Part shown: positions 1 to 12,363 of the stretch, piece after piece | How positions within the stretch are numbered: the first letter of the stretch is position 1 | How the letters are laid out: each line of letters begins with the position of its first letter | Source: Arthonia radiata | Taxonomy: Eukaryota > Ascomycota > Arthoniomycetes > Arthoniales > Arthoniaceae | Assembly (NCBI GenBank): GCA_002989075.1 | Contig: PSQN01000006.1 | Coordinates: 1,364,001-1,428,000 of the forward strand | Direction of reading: 5' to 3' | Length of the DNA: 64,000 nucleotides | Translations under genes and position numbers: made by a program | The notes under the pieces: model-generated | Databases searched by the model: none | What the model was told of the DNA's origin: nothing | What the model saw: only the letters and a program-made list of their open reading frames with translations

Positions 1-298
1 TTCAGCCTCCACGACTTTAGTCACCTCCACAACCTTACCTCTTAGTCTTTTCATCTTCGGCTCACCTACAACACGAGCAGGCTTCGCATAGCATGCTGCA
101 ACGACACTGACTGTTCCCCCAGAGCGCGCGGGCTTTGAGCCCGACATTCAAGTCTCACGCGACTGCAACCTCGTTCAGATTTACTAAGAAAGTCGGACAA
201 GTCTTCACTGCTCGCAGGCGCAACGACAATGATTAAAAATGCATGGAAGCAGAAAAGCGATACTAAGATAGCGGCTGGTGTCAGATAGGTTTACTGCC
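1..298. other. Left-edge upstream region of the NLR gene
   Basis: No open frame with coding character. It probably carries the promoter and leader of the NLR gene. A pyrimidine-rich stretch lies at about 1-55; no clear TATA box is seen. Confidence 0.4.
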
Positions 299-3200
299 AT
301 GCATCACGCGGACTTCACAGTGGGTTGGATCTGTGCTCTCCCACTCGAGCTCACAGCGGCAACTGCTGTACTGGACGAAGAGTACGGGAGCCTTTCACAG
401 CTCCAAGGGGATGACAACAACTACATTCTCGGTCGCATACACGGCCACAACGTCGTTCTAGCATGTCTTCCCTCCGGTGTATATGGTACCACGTCTGCTG
501 CTATTGTAGCGGATCAGATGCGGCGCAGCTTTCCTCGCTTGCGGTTCGGGTTGCTGGTTGGCATAGATGGTGGTGTACCTGGAAAAGATTACTCGGTACG
601 GCTTGGTGACGTTGTGATCGGCGTTCCGACTCACTCGAACGCTGGGGTCATTCAGTATGACTATGGAAAGGTACGTGGCTGGCTTTGACACGTTTCGTTC
701 TGAATGGTTGTGTGCAAATTCCAAACCAGCTTATTTACATAATTCAAAGAGCTCCACACAGGCCATATGTCGTCTGGCATGATCGCCGTGAAGAACGCTC
801 TGTGCTGACACCATGGTCGTCAGGTCATATCAGGGGGTGAGTTCCAGATTACAAGCCATATGAATAAGCCGTCCAGACTCGTGTTGAACGCTGTATCCAC
901 TTACCGGTCCAGAGTGCAGCTCTCGGGATCGCAGATCAATAGGAGCATCTCGCGAGTGAGAGCGAGACACCCTCGCATGTGGAATGGCTTCACGCATCCT
1001 GGCTCGGACGCGGATATCCTATTCGAGAGCGAGTACGAACATGCCGATGACACAGACTCCACTTGTTTAGTGTGTTGCAACTTATTAAAGGCTGTGCGAC
1101 GACCTCAGCGAAACGACGCGCAGCCCGAAGTCCATTTCGGCCTTATCGCGTCAGCGAACAGTGTTATGAGAGACGCACATATTCGAGACCGGCTAGCCAA
1201 TCGATATGGTATTAAGTGTTTTGAGATGGAGGCTGCCGGTCTTGTTGACAACTTCCCGTGCTTGGTCGTGAAGGGGATTTGCGATTACGCAGACTCGCAC
1301 AAGAACAAACATTGGCAGGATTACGCAGCCATGGTCGCTGCGGCTAGTGCAAGGGAGGTTCTCGAGATACTGCCTCGTGAGACGCTGGAAAGGACCCAAG
1401 CAACGGAACACAAAGTCGCTGAGAATAGCCTTCTAACCCAAGGTGACTTGTCACTGCATTTCGGACTGACTGGTCAGACTTGCTTGTCTTTGTAGATATG
1501 AGTCCTACTGACTTCGTTCTAGAAGCGCCGGATCGCAAGCCAATCCTGGACATGCTCTCTCATTACGATCATGAGCTTTCGCATCACAAGATCTCCTATC
1601 ATCGCGTCAAAGCCACCACAGATTGGTTTATGGGCATCTCAGACTTCTTGGAATGGGTCGAACACCAAAGCAAGTCGTTTCTCTGGCTGTCTGGAATAAG
1701 TAAGTCAGATATATGCATTTTCCGCCCGAGGTACCATAAACTGATGGAGCCTTAGTTGGGTCCGGAAAGACCTACATTTGGTGAGTACGGGCCACGACAC
1801 GGAAAGTGCTAAGCTTACGAAGTCCATACAGCTCCCGTGTGATCGATCATCTGAAGGCTCGCGGGTAAGCCCTTAAGCATATGTACATTTCATCGTATGC
1901 TCGCATCAAAAGCCCGCAGCTCCCAAAATGCCAATGTTGGAGCCAGAATTCTTCTTTCAAATGCTGCATGGCATGCATCAACTGAGCTAACACTTTGTAC
2001 CCAGGCTAGAACCAGCCCAACCCATTATTCACTTCTATTGCGATGCGCAGCAAAGCCAGACCTTGAAGACTACTTATGTACTTCGCAGTCTCACGCGACA
2101 GCTCTTGGAATATATGGACAAAATAGACAAACGGCCCTCAGAGGCGCTTCTAACTCAGCTTCGCCGATGTGTCACAAGCCCTGGCCCTGAGTTTGATTTT
2201 GAGGAGGTTGCTCATATTTTCGAACTGACCCGAGCACAGATACCAAAGGCAATCTACGTGATTGATGGTGTTGACAGTATGGAGGGTTCTGAGCTCAAAA
2301 AGTTCCTCTTTGTGATTGACAAAATGCTTGTTGAGGCCGAACATGTCAAAGTTCTCCTAGCGAGCAGGACGGAAGTTGGCGAGAACAATAGAATACCTTG
2401 TACAGCGCAAGTGTCCCTAACTGAGGAAGACACTGAACAAGACTTGCGCAAGTATATCAGCAGCGAGATGTCGACTAGGTTGCGGACGCAACGAGTGCTG
2501 AGCGATGATGATACGGTTTTGCAAGATATCCAGAAGCGCCTCCTGAAGGAGTCACGCGGGATGTGAGCATGATCTTGGCCAGGTGCTGAAAGCATGCTGA
2601 CTGGAGCCAGGTTTTTGTGGGCTCGACTTCAGATCGCAGCTCTGTGGGAAACTTGTCACTCGGACGCTCAAATATACACAGCTCTGGATCAACTCCCACG
2701 AGATCTGCCTCAAACATACTATCAGTGCCTGAAGCGCATCAAGATACCTCACCAGCCGCTTGCCCAGAAGGTGTTGCGTTGGGTCAGTTGTGCTATTCAG
2801 CCTCTCAGTGTTCAAGAGCTGTGTGAAGCCGCTGCATTTGACCTTGATGATCACCATTGGGATCGTTCGAAATTGCTAACGGAGCGGCAAGTAATTAGCG
2901 TCTGTGACAACTTAGTGGTATTGGATGAAGCTGACTATAGTGTTCGACTCGTGCATCCGTCAGTTAAGCAGTTTCTCTCCAATGCTGAATTCCAAACAAC
3001 ATTACCGTATGCGATTACATCCTCCAGTGCGCTGCAATGCGGGGAAGAGTGTGTGAACTATCTCAGCTTTTCAGACTTTCAACTACAATTGCAGACGAAG
3101 GACGGCAGCCCGCGAATGGTGCAGCTTGAGTCAGCAATGGCGGTGCAGGCCGTTCCATTTGGAAACATCGCTGGCGGCGTCTTACGCAAGATGATTGGTG

Positions 3201-4591
3201 CTCCAACAAAGGCCCACGTCAAGTTGCAAATTCCCACAGAGCAGCCTTCGCTATCTTCGAGGAACGAAACAGAATTTGGATTGCTCTCTTATGCCCGTGA
3301 AGGCTGGGCTGTTCATACGAAAATGCTGTCCAATCAGTCGCCTGTGTGGGCAAAGTTCCAAAAGCTTGCTCTTCAGCCAAACTCGACGTGGAGACTGCAG
3401 CCGTGGGGCAATCATCATCTCTCAGAGAGGGCCTATATGCATTCTCTGCTCGCCTGGGCTGTCAGGGAAGACCACAGCCCACTTCTTGGAATCCTCTTCA
3501 GCCACGCAACAACAGCCGAGTTGAAAACAATTTGCGATCTTCCGCTTGCGGAAGACGGCTTACCAGCTCTTCATGTCGCAGCAAAATTGGGTTTCAGGGG
3601 CGCTGTTGAGATGCTTCTGACTATCTGTGATGTTAATAACACCCGAAGCCCATCGGGCTGGACGCCCCTTCACTTTGCTGCAGAGAAAAACAATCATGAA
3701 GTCATGGAGCTTCTTCTGGCTTCGCGAAACGTGAGGATTGTAATCCACAATGACGAGGGTCTCACGGCGTTGACGATTGGTGTACTCCACAACGCCGATA
3801 GAGCTGTTTCATGCCTGCTTAGAAAAGGTGGTAAAAAGAATGAAGGCCAGTATCTGCTTACAGCCATGAGAACGGCTGCTCAGCATAGACGTGCCGACAT
3901 GCTGGAGGAAATACTCGTGGCTTTCAACAAGAACAGCAGCGACAAGGACGTCATCAATGACATCCTTCGGCTTGTCATCTCTAACAACGACCTGATGGCC
4001 TTCAAAGCCGTCGTCCGCAATTCGCGGTCAGCGCAGGCGTTAATACAAACCGAGAGGACACCACTAGCACGTCTTGCCATAGAAAGTGGCAACACTCCTG
4101 TTTATCACGGCCTTTCCCAACCTGGGCATGACTGGTCGTCCTTACTCTTGGGAGTCAGGGAGTTGCGAGGTCCTAAGGAGCAAGCTATCTTGACTGATTA
4201 TCTTCACGATGCTGTGATAAAGCATGATATTTCATTGTTAGAGCTTATCTTGACCCATCCAAGAGTCGATGTGAACAGATGTAACACACAGGGAAACAAC
4301 GCCCTTCACTCAGCCGTCGTTTGGAGGGACACCGAGATCATCGAGAGGCTTTTTCGGCAACGTGGCATTGACGTCAATTCGCGGACAACTCACGAGGGAG
4401 CTACGCCGATCCACATGGCCGCTCACGCAGGGCATTACAAGATCGTCGCGCTTCTCATGCAAGAATACAATATTGATTGTCACTCATTGGACTGGGATTT
4501 GCAGTCGCCTCTCGACTATGCCATTGAAGAGAACCATGTGCGCATGGTTGCGCTTTTGCAGAGCAGGATCAATCCAAAGATATCAACGTAG
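299..4591 (+). CDS. NLR-type receptor: PNP-like domain, NACHT NTPase, ankyrin repeats
   Basis: Exons 299-670, 824-1442, 1496-1699, 1756-1780, 1832-1864, 2005-2562 and 2611-4591 join in phase to give 1263 residues. Residues ~1-320 form a nucleoside-phosphorylase-like domain (DFTVGWICALPLEL start, KCFEMEAAG near the end). The NACHT P-loop IGSGKTYI lies near 400 and a Walker B-like IYVIDGVD near 500. From ~915 ankyrin repeats follow (LPALHVAAKLG, GWTPLHFAAEKN, GATPIHMAAHAG). This is the standard architecture of fungal STAND/NLR proteins, which act in non-self recognition and heterokaryon incompatibility; the ligand and output here are unknown. The ATG at 299 is chosen because the family motif follows directly. 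No frame break is seen, so it looks intact. No effector-like partner gene adjoins it. Confidence 0.9.
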
Positions 4592-4989
4592 AAGGGTGCC
4601 ATCCATCTCGGGAAGGCTGTTGATAGGAATGGTTATTCACGCAAGTTTATCAATTACTACGATAATGGCAATGTGTGTAAATTGTATAAAGCGGGTGAGA
4701 GGGTACGATGACCCTCTGTACGCTAATCCAAATATGTCCTGCCAAGCGCTCTAGTGTCTGTGAAACCAATAAAGACAAAACCGTGAATGCCGTGCCCCTG
4801 TACGAGGGGAAAGGCCTTCTCTCAGACACGGTGTCTTTACATGTACTCTTGATAATCGGCTCAAGAAGAGGCATGCATCGCGGCGAACACAAGATCATGC
4901 GTGTTGATAGTTTCAACAGCCTTCCAGTATCACAGTATAATGGCTTCGGGCCCGCAAGGTGTACATAGAGAAACGAAGCAGTCTGAGCG
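4592..4989. other. Intergenic, NLR 3' flank and kinase promoter
   Basis: About 400 bp without a supported gene. Short open frames here show no homology-like features. It should hold the NLR terminator region and the promoter of the mitochondrial kinase. Confidence 0.4.
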
Positions 4990-6404
4990 ATGGCTGCAGC
5001 GCTGAGAACGTCTGCAAGTCAAGAGATAAGAATACGCAGAGGGTTTGAACGTCTTAATAGGTCGACGAGCATTCGTTTCATGAGAGGCTTGGGTTCAGGA
5101 AGCGTCCGCACCACACCATCAGATGCGGTCTCGGACGCTACCATATCTGACCTTGCCTCGAAGCCGCTGCATCCTCTGACGTTAGCTGACCTTGTCCGGT
5201 GAGATTGCTCCACTATGTGCTATTGTCTGCCCACAATATTGACAGCCCTAGCCATGGTCGCCCACCTTTACCGGCATCCGCTCTTTACAACTCAGCCAAC
5301 TTCTCACTCAAAATTCTACCAGCACGCCTAGCCCACCGCATTAAACAACTACGTAACTTACCATACATAGTTGTTACCAACCCTCATATCGCACAGATTC
5401 ACAACAATTACGTTCATTCGCTGAGCACCCTGCTACCCTATTCCAACCACGAGATCGCCTCCCCCGAGGCCGAAGCCTCCTTCACGGAAGTCCTCGCCAG
5501 CCTTGTTCAAACGCATTCGAACACCATTCCGATCCTCTCTCGCGGCTTTCTTGAATCGCGTCGCTACATCAACGCAGATACTGTGACCCAATTCCTGGAC
5601 GAGCACCTCCGCGCTCGCATTGGCACCCGTCTAATCGCCGAGCAGCACATCGCGCTGCACTACTCGTCCAACCCACCCGGTCTGCTGACCCACGATCCAA
5701 CTGCCGAGCATCGTGACGAAAGCAAGTCCACATATGTTGGGATAATTGACACGGCTCTGCGTCCAGCCACGATAGTATCCCACTGCGAGTCGTTCGTCTC
5801 CGAGATCTGCGAGCTAAACTACGGTGTCCGTCCAAGCCTGGTCATGAACGGTGAGCCCGAGACACGGATTGCTCATGTGCCTGTGCATCTTGAGTATATC
5901 GTCACCGAACTGCTGAAGAACGCATTCCGTGCCATCATCGAGAAGGGCACAGAGCGCGAGCCGGTGGAGGTCACTATTGCGCCTAGTCCGGCCCAGTCAC
6001 CTGACCAGGGACAGCCAAACATCAGCAATGAGGACCAAGGTGGGGAGCCTAGTCCGAATGGGTCGATCAAGTTGCTCGAGCGGGCGACGCCAGGTGTTAC
6101 AATCCGATTTCGGGATCGTGGCGGTGGCATCTCGCCTGAGAACTACGCCAACCTCTGGAACTATGGATTTACAACGTTCAATGACAAGGAGGCGACGGAC
6201 GCAAAATCAGGGAACTCAAACTCAGACGCGCTCAATGTGATCTCTGCGAGTGGCGGTGGCAGCTCCCTCGCAGGGCTCGGGTACGGCTTGCCCTTGGGAA
6301 GAGCGTACGCGGAATACTTTGGTGGTGGGATTGCTGTGCAGAGTATGTGGGGCTGGGGCACGGATGTCTATCTGACGCTTCGAGGGGTAGGCAGCTTGGA
6401 TTGA
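4990..6404 (+). CDS. Mitochondrial protein kinase of the PDK/BCKDK family
   Basis: Exons 4990-5198 and 5252-6404 (53-bp intron, CTTGTCCG|gtgaga, R codon split) give 453 residues. The N-terminus is basic and serine-rich as in a mitochondrial presequence. After the splice comes LVRHGRPPLP, followed by a helical regulatory domain with LPYIVVTNPH. The GHKL ATPase part shows the N box ELLKNAFRA (~290), G1 DRGGGI (~357) and G2 GLGYGLPLGRAYA (~411). These kinases phosphorylate the E1 subunit of pyruvate or branched-chain ketoacid dehydrogenase in the matrix and switch it off. Fungi carry two or more paralogues, and I cannot decide between PDK and BCKDK from sequence alone. An insert rich in S, P and Q separates the N box from G1, where the ATP lid region varies. 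Confidence 0.9.
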
Positions 6405-6870
6405 CGGCGACTATAATGGTCGATCTAATGGTCATTAGCCTTTGACGGACTGCGACGAGGCATATAGACCTCAAGCTAGCAGAGAATGCGGTAGTCGTAG
6501 ACACTGAGGATGCGAGCGCTGAACATCGCCGGTGGCTGGGCAAATTTTCCAATGACCATGCTGAGACTGAGCAGGGCACACACTGGCATCTGCAGGGCAA
6601 CGGCAACCGATGAAGACACTTCTGTATGTTGGCATGATCGTTCCTCAATCTGTCCACGCGAGATACAGGATGATCGGTCAAGACAAGAAACTCAGCAGAT
6701 CGATTGTGGATGTGTTTCATGTCGAAAGCAATTTAGAGGTGGCTTGAAGTACAACACGAAACGCTACTCAGAATCATAGGTTTCCACGATCCCCTTCAGT
6801 CGATTCCAGCTGCCGCAGATCTGCAGCACAAATGTCAACAATCCCAGAAGCTCCCGGCATACGTCGTCAC
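6405..6870. other. Intergenic, no gene seen
   Basis: 3' flank of the mitochondrial kinase. Short frames at 6510-6779 (plus) and 6232-6720 (minus) have no domain features, and the latter largely shadows the kinase. Confidence 0.4.
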
Positions 6871-7770
6871 TCACATAATGCACGTCAATGATCGTGGCTT
6901 AAGGAACGCCCTCTCACAGTCGTCTTTACCCAGCATTCTCTCTGCAAGCTTTCGGTAAGCCTCAGCGAGCAGTTTCAAAGCCGATGGCTCAAGCTGCGCC
7001 CTCTCCAGAGCATAATGAGCACCGAATTACAACAAGTGTTTTGGCTGCCCGCAGAGGTGTGCAATTCCTTCCTTGCTGTCTACTTGAAGCAAACACATCA
7101 GATTGAGAAGCTTCAGACAAGCAGTACGAACCCGATGCAGAGACTTGATCTACAGTCAGAACCTCGTGAAACTATCCCTTCGCGCAGATAACGGACCTGT
7201 CCACTTCGTCTCGATCCACCAAGCTAGCAGCACCAAAAGCAGGCAAACGAGCCGCAGTGTCTGCGGTGGATATTGCTCGATATTCAGCCTGATTACATTC
7301 CTACACCACCAGCAAGGTTCTCTCGTGGAGCAGCCGCTGCACGCTATAATGCAACGTCCTCCCACCCTCCACGTCCGCGCCCTCGATCTCAACGGCCCAA
7401 TTACAGTCCCGCCAGTTCTTCATAAAAGCCTTGCCATGTACATTGCACGGCATAATCAGCACCCTTGGATCATTTCGCAAGCCACTAGAATCCGCCAAAG
7501 AGACCAGCGCATCAGCCGCAGACGTAGAACCAGCGCGTCATTCCCGTTCGTGGAGTCCACTCCTTCCGGGAACTGGGCTCGCAGGGGCCGAGCGCGGACA
7601 GCTGGACGAGCGTGGCGGCTTGACGACGAGGGCAGATCAATTACCGTCGTGGGCGTCTCAGGTGCCTTTTCCGTGGCGATCTTCCTTGAGAGGAAGTTGG
7701 CGGTGCTCCTTCGAAGGTTTTGTGTAGAGTGGGGGTGCAAGAATTGGAGTTGACGGTTAACAGGGCTCAT
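6871..7770 (-). pseudogene. Decayed hypothetical protein gene
   Basis: Three protein-like blocks run in order on the minus strand without one open frame. Block 1 (about 7770-7456) begins MSPVNRQLQFLHPHS and is basic and proline-rich. Block 2 (about 7530-7301) reads ADSSGLRNDPRVLIMPCNV then WAVEIEGADVEGG. Block 3 (about 7145-6871) reads VRTACLKLLNLMCLLQVDS, meets one in-frame TAA at about 7029-7027 and continues FGAHYALERAQLEPSALKLL to a TGA ending at 6871. The passage from block 1 to block 2 needs a frame change, and I found no convincing intron at that point. The blocks resemble lineage-specific ascomycete hypothetical proteins of unknown function. An unusual intron arrangement remains possible. 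Confidence 0.45.
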
Positions 7771-8265
7771 GCGCGGTCGTGAAGTGCGTCGGTTGCTGTG
7801 CGAGTGTCGATGCTCAGCAGTCTCCAGGCAAGGGCTGGAGATGCAACAGCCCTACGAGGAGCTTACGTTGACGCTTAAGAACCACAGTAACGGCTGAGAG
7901 GCGTAAGCGGGTTCGTTCGTCGTGACGATGTAATATGTGCATCTCAAGGCATGCTTGAAAGGCGCGTAAGCATGCTGCTGAGCGCCGAGTCGCGCCGTTG
8001 CGCTCGCTGTGCTGGTGTATAACAGAGGTTCTCCAGATATAGTATGTTCTCAAAGTTCATCATATTCATTCAACAAGTATGTCTAATCCTAAACAACCAC
8101 ATACAGCTTACCAAGCGCGCCTCAGCATATACAACCTACCCGACGTCCCCAATGCAGCCAACACCACCCGCTATGCCATGAAATCACTTTTCGCCTCTCT
8201 CTGCCTCCTCCCCTCCTCCCCTCCCGACCATCCCCTTCCCACTCCCCACTCCCCTTGCGTCAAGA
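7771..8265. other. Intergenic with pyrimidine-rich tract
   Basis: Convergent space between the decayed gene and the transporter 3' end. A strongly C/T-biased stretch runs from about 8190 to 8262, just beyond the transporter stop. No gene is supported. Confidence 0.4.
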
Positions 8266-10126
8266 TCATAAATCAATAGCGAACTTCTCCCTAATCCTCT
8301 CGCCATACCGCTGAAACAACAACGGCGCCGGCGCGAGCAACACGCACAGAAACGCAAACACGCTCCAGCCCCATCCGTACCCCAGCGTCTGGAACAGCGT
8401 CGGCGTGAACACCGGCACGATGCCGCCGAAGAGGCTGCGCACGACGGCGCCGGCCGCGATGGCGGAGGCGGCGTAGCCTTCGAAGGCGTCAATGTAGTAG
8501 TTTTGCACTAGATGCACCGTCAGCATAGTCATCCTACATGGCCGTTGGGGTCTTGCTAAGCCATAGCCCGGCGATCCCATGACCATTCCAAAGCCAGCGC
8601 GAAACGGAAGAGAAATTAACTCACCCGTATTAAATATCGCCACCTGCCCAAAGCCCCACAGCACCGTGCTGGAAATACTCGCCGCCCAATGCGTCTTATA
8701 CTCGACCGTCCACGCGAACCAGAACATGCTGACGGGCAGACAGACCGCGCCGACGTTGGCGAGCGGGAGGCGGTACTCGGGCTTGCCCTTTCCGTCGGAT
8801 GAGCGCGCGGCGAGGCGGTTGTAGGTGGTGTCGATTTGGGGGACGAGGAACCAGACGGCGAGGAGGAAGCCGATGCCGGGCCCGATGTAGAGACCGCCGA
8901 CTTGGGTGGTGGTCATTCTGTAGGGTGGTGCCTGGGGTTGTTAGTGGGTGGTGGGGATGGTGGGTGGTCAAGGGAAAGTACCATATAGATATCCTGCATA
9001 TTCACGTAAAGCGTATACATAGTCGAGAAGATGACGGCCTGATACATCGCCATGACCTGCACGATCGGCTGCGTGACCAGAATCTTGGTCGGGCGTTGTA
9101 TGGCAGTCATGAGCTTCTGCCGTATCGGGCGTGTGTCTTCCTTTGGGAACGTGTAATGACTTCGCGGCTGATTGTACATCTTCGCTGCCTCATCACACTT
9201 CCTTGCCAGCAGCACGGGCGCATACGACTCCTTGAGGAAAAGGAAGCCCAAAAGCGTGTTGACCGCGCAGACGATTGTCAATATCCAGAAGACCCACCGC
9301 CATTCGAGCTTTTCCACTACCACGCCGCCCAGGAGCGGGCCGATCGTGGGCCCCAACAGAGGGCCGAGGAGGTACCATCCGAAGATCCCGGCGCGCTCCG
9401 AGGGCGCAAACATATCTGACAACGTGCCGCCGCCGTTTGCTATGCCCACGGATCCGAAGAAACCGGAGAGCGTCCGCACGGCCACGAGACATTGGACATT
9501 CGGTGCCAATGCTGCGGGTATTTGTAGGATGGTGAAAATGGTGAAACACCACATGTACAGGGCTCTTCGGCCGAATGTTTCTGAAAGTGGCGCGAGCACC
9601 AGCGGTCCCAGGCCCAGCGTGACCACGTAGCCTGTCGTGGCGCCGATGACGGCAGACTCGGTTGTGTCCAAGCATTCTGCGATCTGGGCGATGCCGGGTG
9701 TGAACATGGAGGATGCGAGGGGGGAGAGGATGGCCATGAGCGCCACGACGAGGACGTTGAACATTTTCTTTTGTCGAGGCCTGTGCTTGTTGTTAGCATT
9801 GTGTTCTTATGGAGCAATGACCAAGATCTTCTTTGACGACTGAGCAGCAGTCCTCAGCAGTATTCTTGAACTGATGCTGGCTCATACTGCAGGATACGAC
9901 GTGAGATGGGAGGGCTCTGGACGTACCATAGCTTCGGATTGCTATCGTCTTCCTTGCTAAAGTCTATGACCTGTACGTGGATCAGTCCGATTCTCTAGCA
10001 TTACTGAGACAATTCTGTGCTCACCTCAACATCCCGTTCATCGTGCGCATCCTCTCGCGGGGTAGGGCTCCCCGTGCGCTGAAGGAGGGGTGTCTCTTCA
10101 TCTTCACGGTTGTCGCGTGGCGCCAT
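8266..10126 (-). CDS. MFS transporter, DHA1-type drug:H+ antiporter family
   Basis: Five exons (10126-10025, 9970-9927, 9780-8982, 8931-8625, 8507-8266) give 497 residues. The N-terminal tail is acidic with an ETPLL dileucine-like motif. About 12 membrane segments follow. The second contains LAPLSETFGRR, the DHA1 form of MFS motif A, and further on come GLLGPTIGPLLGG-type and PPYRMTTTQVGGLY loops. Such carriers export drugs, polyamines or toxic metabolites across the plasma membrane by proton exchange; the substrate cannot be read from sequence. The 117-bp last intron is in frame on one side, so an unspliced reading would insert non-membrane sequence; splicing to TVQNYYIDAFEGY restores the family pattern. 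No biosynthetic genes lie nearby. Confidence 0.9.
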
Positions 10127-10944
10127 TCTTGCTGTATACAGAATTCAAATGGTCTGCAGTCATGAGTGTCAGTCTCGCGATAGCCACGGAGACAGCCAAA
10201 GCAACAGGGATGACAGAGTGAAGGGGTAGTGGTCGTGGCAAGGTGGGCCCAGCGAAGTGGAAAGAGAGTCTGGGTGGGAATCTTGGCATCCCCGGAGTGA
10301 GATGCACTAGCGTGAGCCGCACGTGGAGATCTATTATCAATCATCTCGTCTGATGATTCACCACTTCTCGCTGGTCGACTAGACTAGATGCAACAAGATA
10401 CTGCATGAATAGACGCGTATATGCTGCTGCCTTGAGCACTGTGTTTAGATTTTCGCTTCCCTTATCGTTGCAGGAAGGTAGAATCAGCAGGGGAGGGAGA
10501 AGTTAAGGTACATGCACGAACCATGTGGCGTACCACGATCCAAGATTCACGTCACACGTGCTCAAAGGCTGGCATTCAGAGCTCGCAAACTTCTAGATCA
10601 AGCTGATTGCGAGATAGAGGTATGATCCAAGTATAGTATGCCAAATATCAAACCTGAGTGTACCTCCCGTCATGATATCGTTTGCGTCGTCAATGTTTTC
10701 CTCCAGCGGCGCGTGTCGGTGTTCGTGTCGTGACCGATTTGTTACTGTGGAGAACAGTAACGCCAGCGCCACGTCTTTCCTGAATCCTGTGCTTCGCGAG
10801 ACCATCCGGCTTCAAAGGCGCAAATTCGCAGTTCGCGCACCATGTAAAGGGCTATCAGTCGATACTGCTCGAGAATTGCGAAACGCGCTTTGCAATCTCC
10901 TCGACATGCGTTCAACGTTGGCTCAAAGCCTCTGCAAGGCGCAT
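10127..10944. other. Intergenic, transporter promoter and PEF1 3' flank
   Basis: About 820 bp. The half near 10127-10400 should be the transporter promoter and leader. Open frames on either strand lack coding signs. Confidence 0.4.
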
Positions 10945-12363
10945 TCAGTACGAGCCTCGATCGGTACTGGGAGAGATGGAATTAAAGAGGAAGAGGCTTT
11001 GCGAACCTGTCAGAAATTGCTCGCTGTATTTCACGTCAGTTATTGCTCTGAACCAAAGAATATGTAACCACCTACAAGCTCAGCGTGATGTAGCCGTCGC
11101 GGTCAGTGTCGTACTTCTTGAATACGTCCGTCATTCGCTTCAGACTGATGCATGCTTGCACAAACAGGTCAAATGAAAGCACGCCTCGCTGTTTCGTGTC
11201 GTAGGTGTTGAACAGCACAGTGACATACTGTGTGGATAGTCGATATCCAAACGCTACCAGGGCGTCAACGAACTCATTGAAGCTGATCGTTCCCGATCGA
11301 TCGACGTCAAAGCGGTCGAATAGCTTTCGCCATTCTGAAAGGAATCCCCAAAGCCCGCTAGATTTGGGGGTTAGCCTGCGTCTGTGCTCTTGGTCCTTGA
11401 TCATCGGAACACGTACCAGAATTCGTCAAACGATATCGTTCCGGATCGATCAATGTCGAACATCCTGTGTCAAATTAGCGAAATCTCTCGAGTGATGTAA
11501 ATGTGATCGCGTGCGAACGGTGACGACTGGACTCCATGAAACGTGGAGAGCAAGAGTTCAAGCAGACGGAGGTAAAAATGAACGAGCAGCTGAAACCCAC
11601 CGTATCATCATCCGCACAGTATGCGGATCAAAGCTCGTATAATCACCATTCACCAGCGCTCGCCCAAGCTCTTCCTCACGCAGCTGTCCAGTCTGATTAC
11701 GATCCACCGCTCGAAACATAGGCCACAGCGCATCTCGGTCGTTGCCATCTTGTGGGGCTCTCATAGGCCCTGTGGACGTTCGATCTCTCCCTGCGCCAGC
11801 TTGCGATGGAGGTCCATTGCTGTAGCGGTCATCATGGCGCCCTTCGTCTCTGCCGCCGTACCTGTCTCCGCCACCACCACTATATCTGTCACCTCCTGCG
11901 CCACCACTGTATCTATCTCCTGCTCCTCCACCTCTTCGATCCGGGCCATGGCCTGAGTTCTCGTAGCTATTCTGGCGATTCCCGTTGCTGCCACTGGCAT
12001 ATCTTCGGTCATCCCATCGGCTGTCGTATGCGCCAGGCGGCGGTCGTTGGGGTACAGGCGATTGTCTGCGCGCTGATGCCGAGTCATCTCGGAGTGTCTG
12101 AGTATTTCCGGGCGGCGGCGGTCCTCCTTGCGATGGTCTTGGAGAATAGCGATCGGAGTCTGGGCGAGGGGATGAGGTTTTGGGTGCTGGTTGTGGGCGC
12201 GACGAGGCAGAAGCGCTGCTGTTGGTTTTCGGTTCTGGTCTTTCAGGTTCCGCAAACCTGTAAAGTGATACTGTCAGTCGGACGTTTCACTTGCTCTAGT
12301 TTTAACATCCATCGAGGCTTACGCTGGAAGAGCGTCTGGGTTGTATCGTTTGTTGTAAGCCAT
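10945..12363 (-). CDS. PEF1: Penta-EF-hand calcium-binding protein (peflin/ALG-2/Pef1 type)
   Basis: Exons 12363-12323, 12257-11601, 11464-11417, 11357-11076 and 11023-10945 give 368 residues. The first ~200 residues are low-complexity, rich in P, S, R and G, with repeated DRYSGG units (about 11860-11930). EF-hands follow: AVDRNQTGQLREEEL, FDIDRSGTISFDEFC, FDVDRSGTISFNEFV, a degenerate YDTKQRGVLSFDLF, and YDTDRDGYITLSFEQFL. The EFCGLWGFL linker is typical of the group. These proteins bind calcium, dimerise through the fifth hand and work at membranes in trafficking, repair or polarity. The last intron (11024-11075) is inferred because splicing completes the fifth EF-hand as LSFEQFL; without it the protein stops early at LSL. 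Confidence 0.9.

Noticed and set aside
7103-7753. 216-codon plus-strand frame
   Set aside because: Opposite strand carries more protein-like blocks of a decayed gene; this frame is Arg/Ser-rich without structure.
8266-10126. MFS transporter as part of a secondary-metabolite cluster
   Set aside because: No synthase, tailoring enzyme or pathway regulator nearby; neighbours are housekeeping genes.
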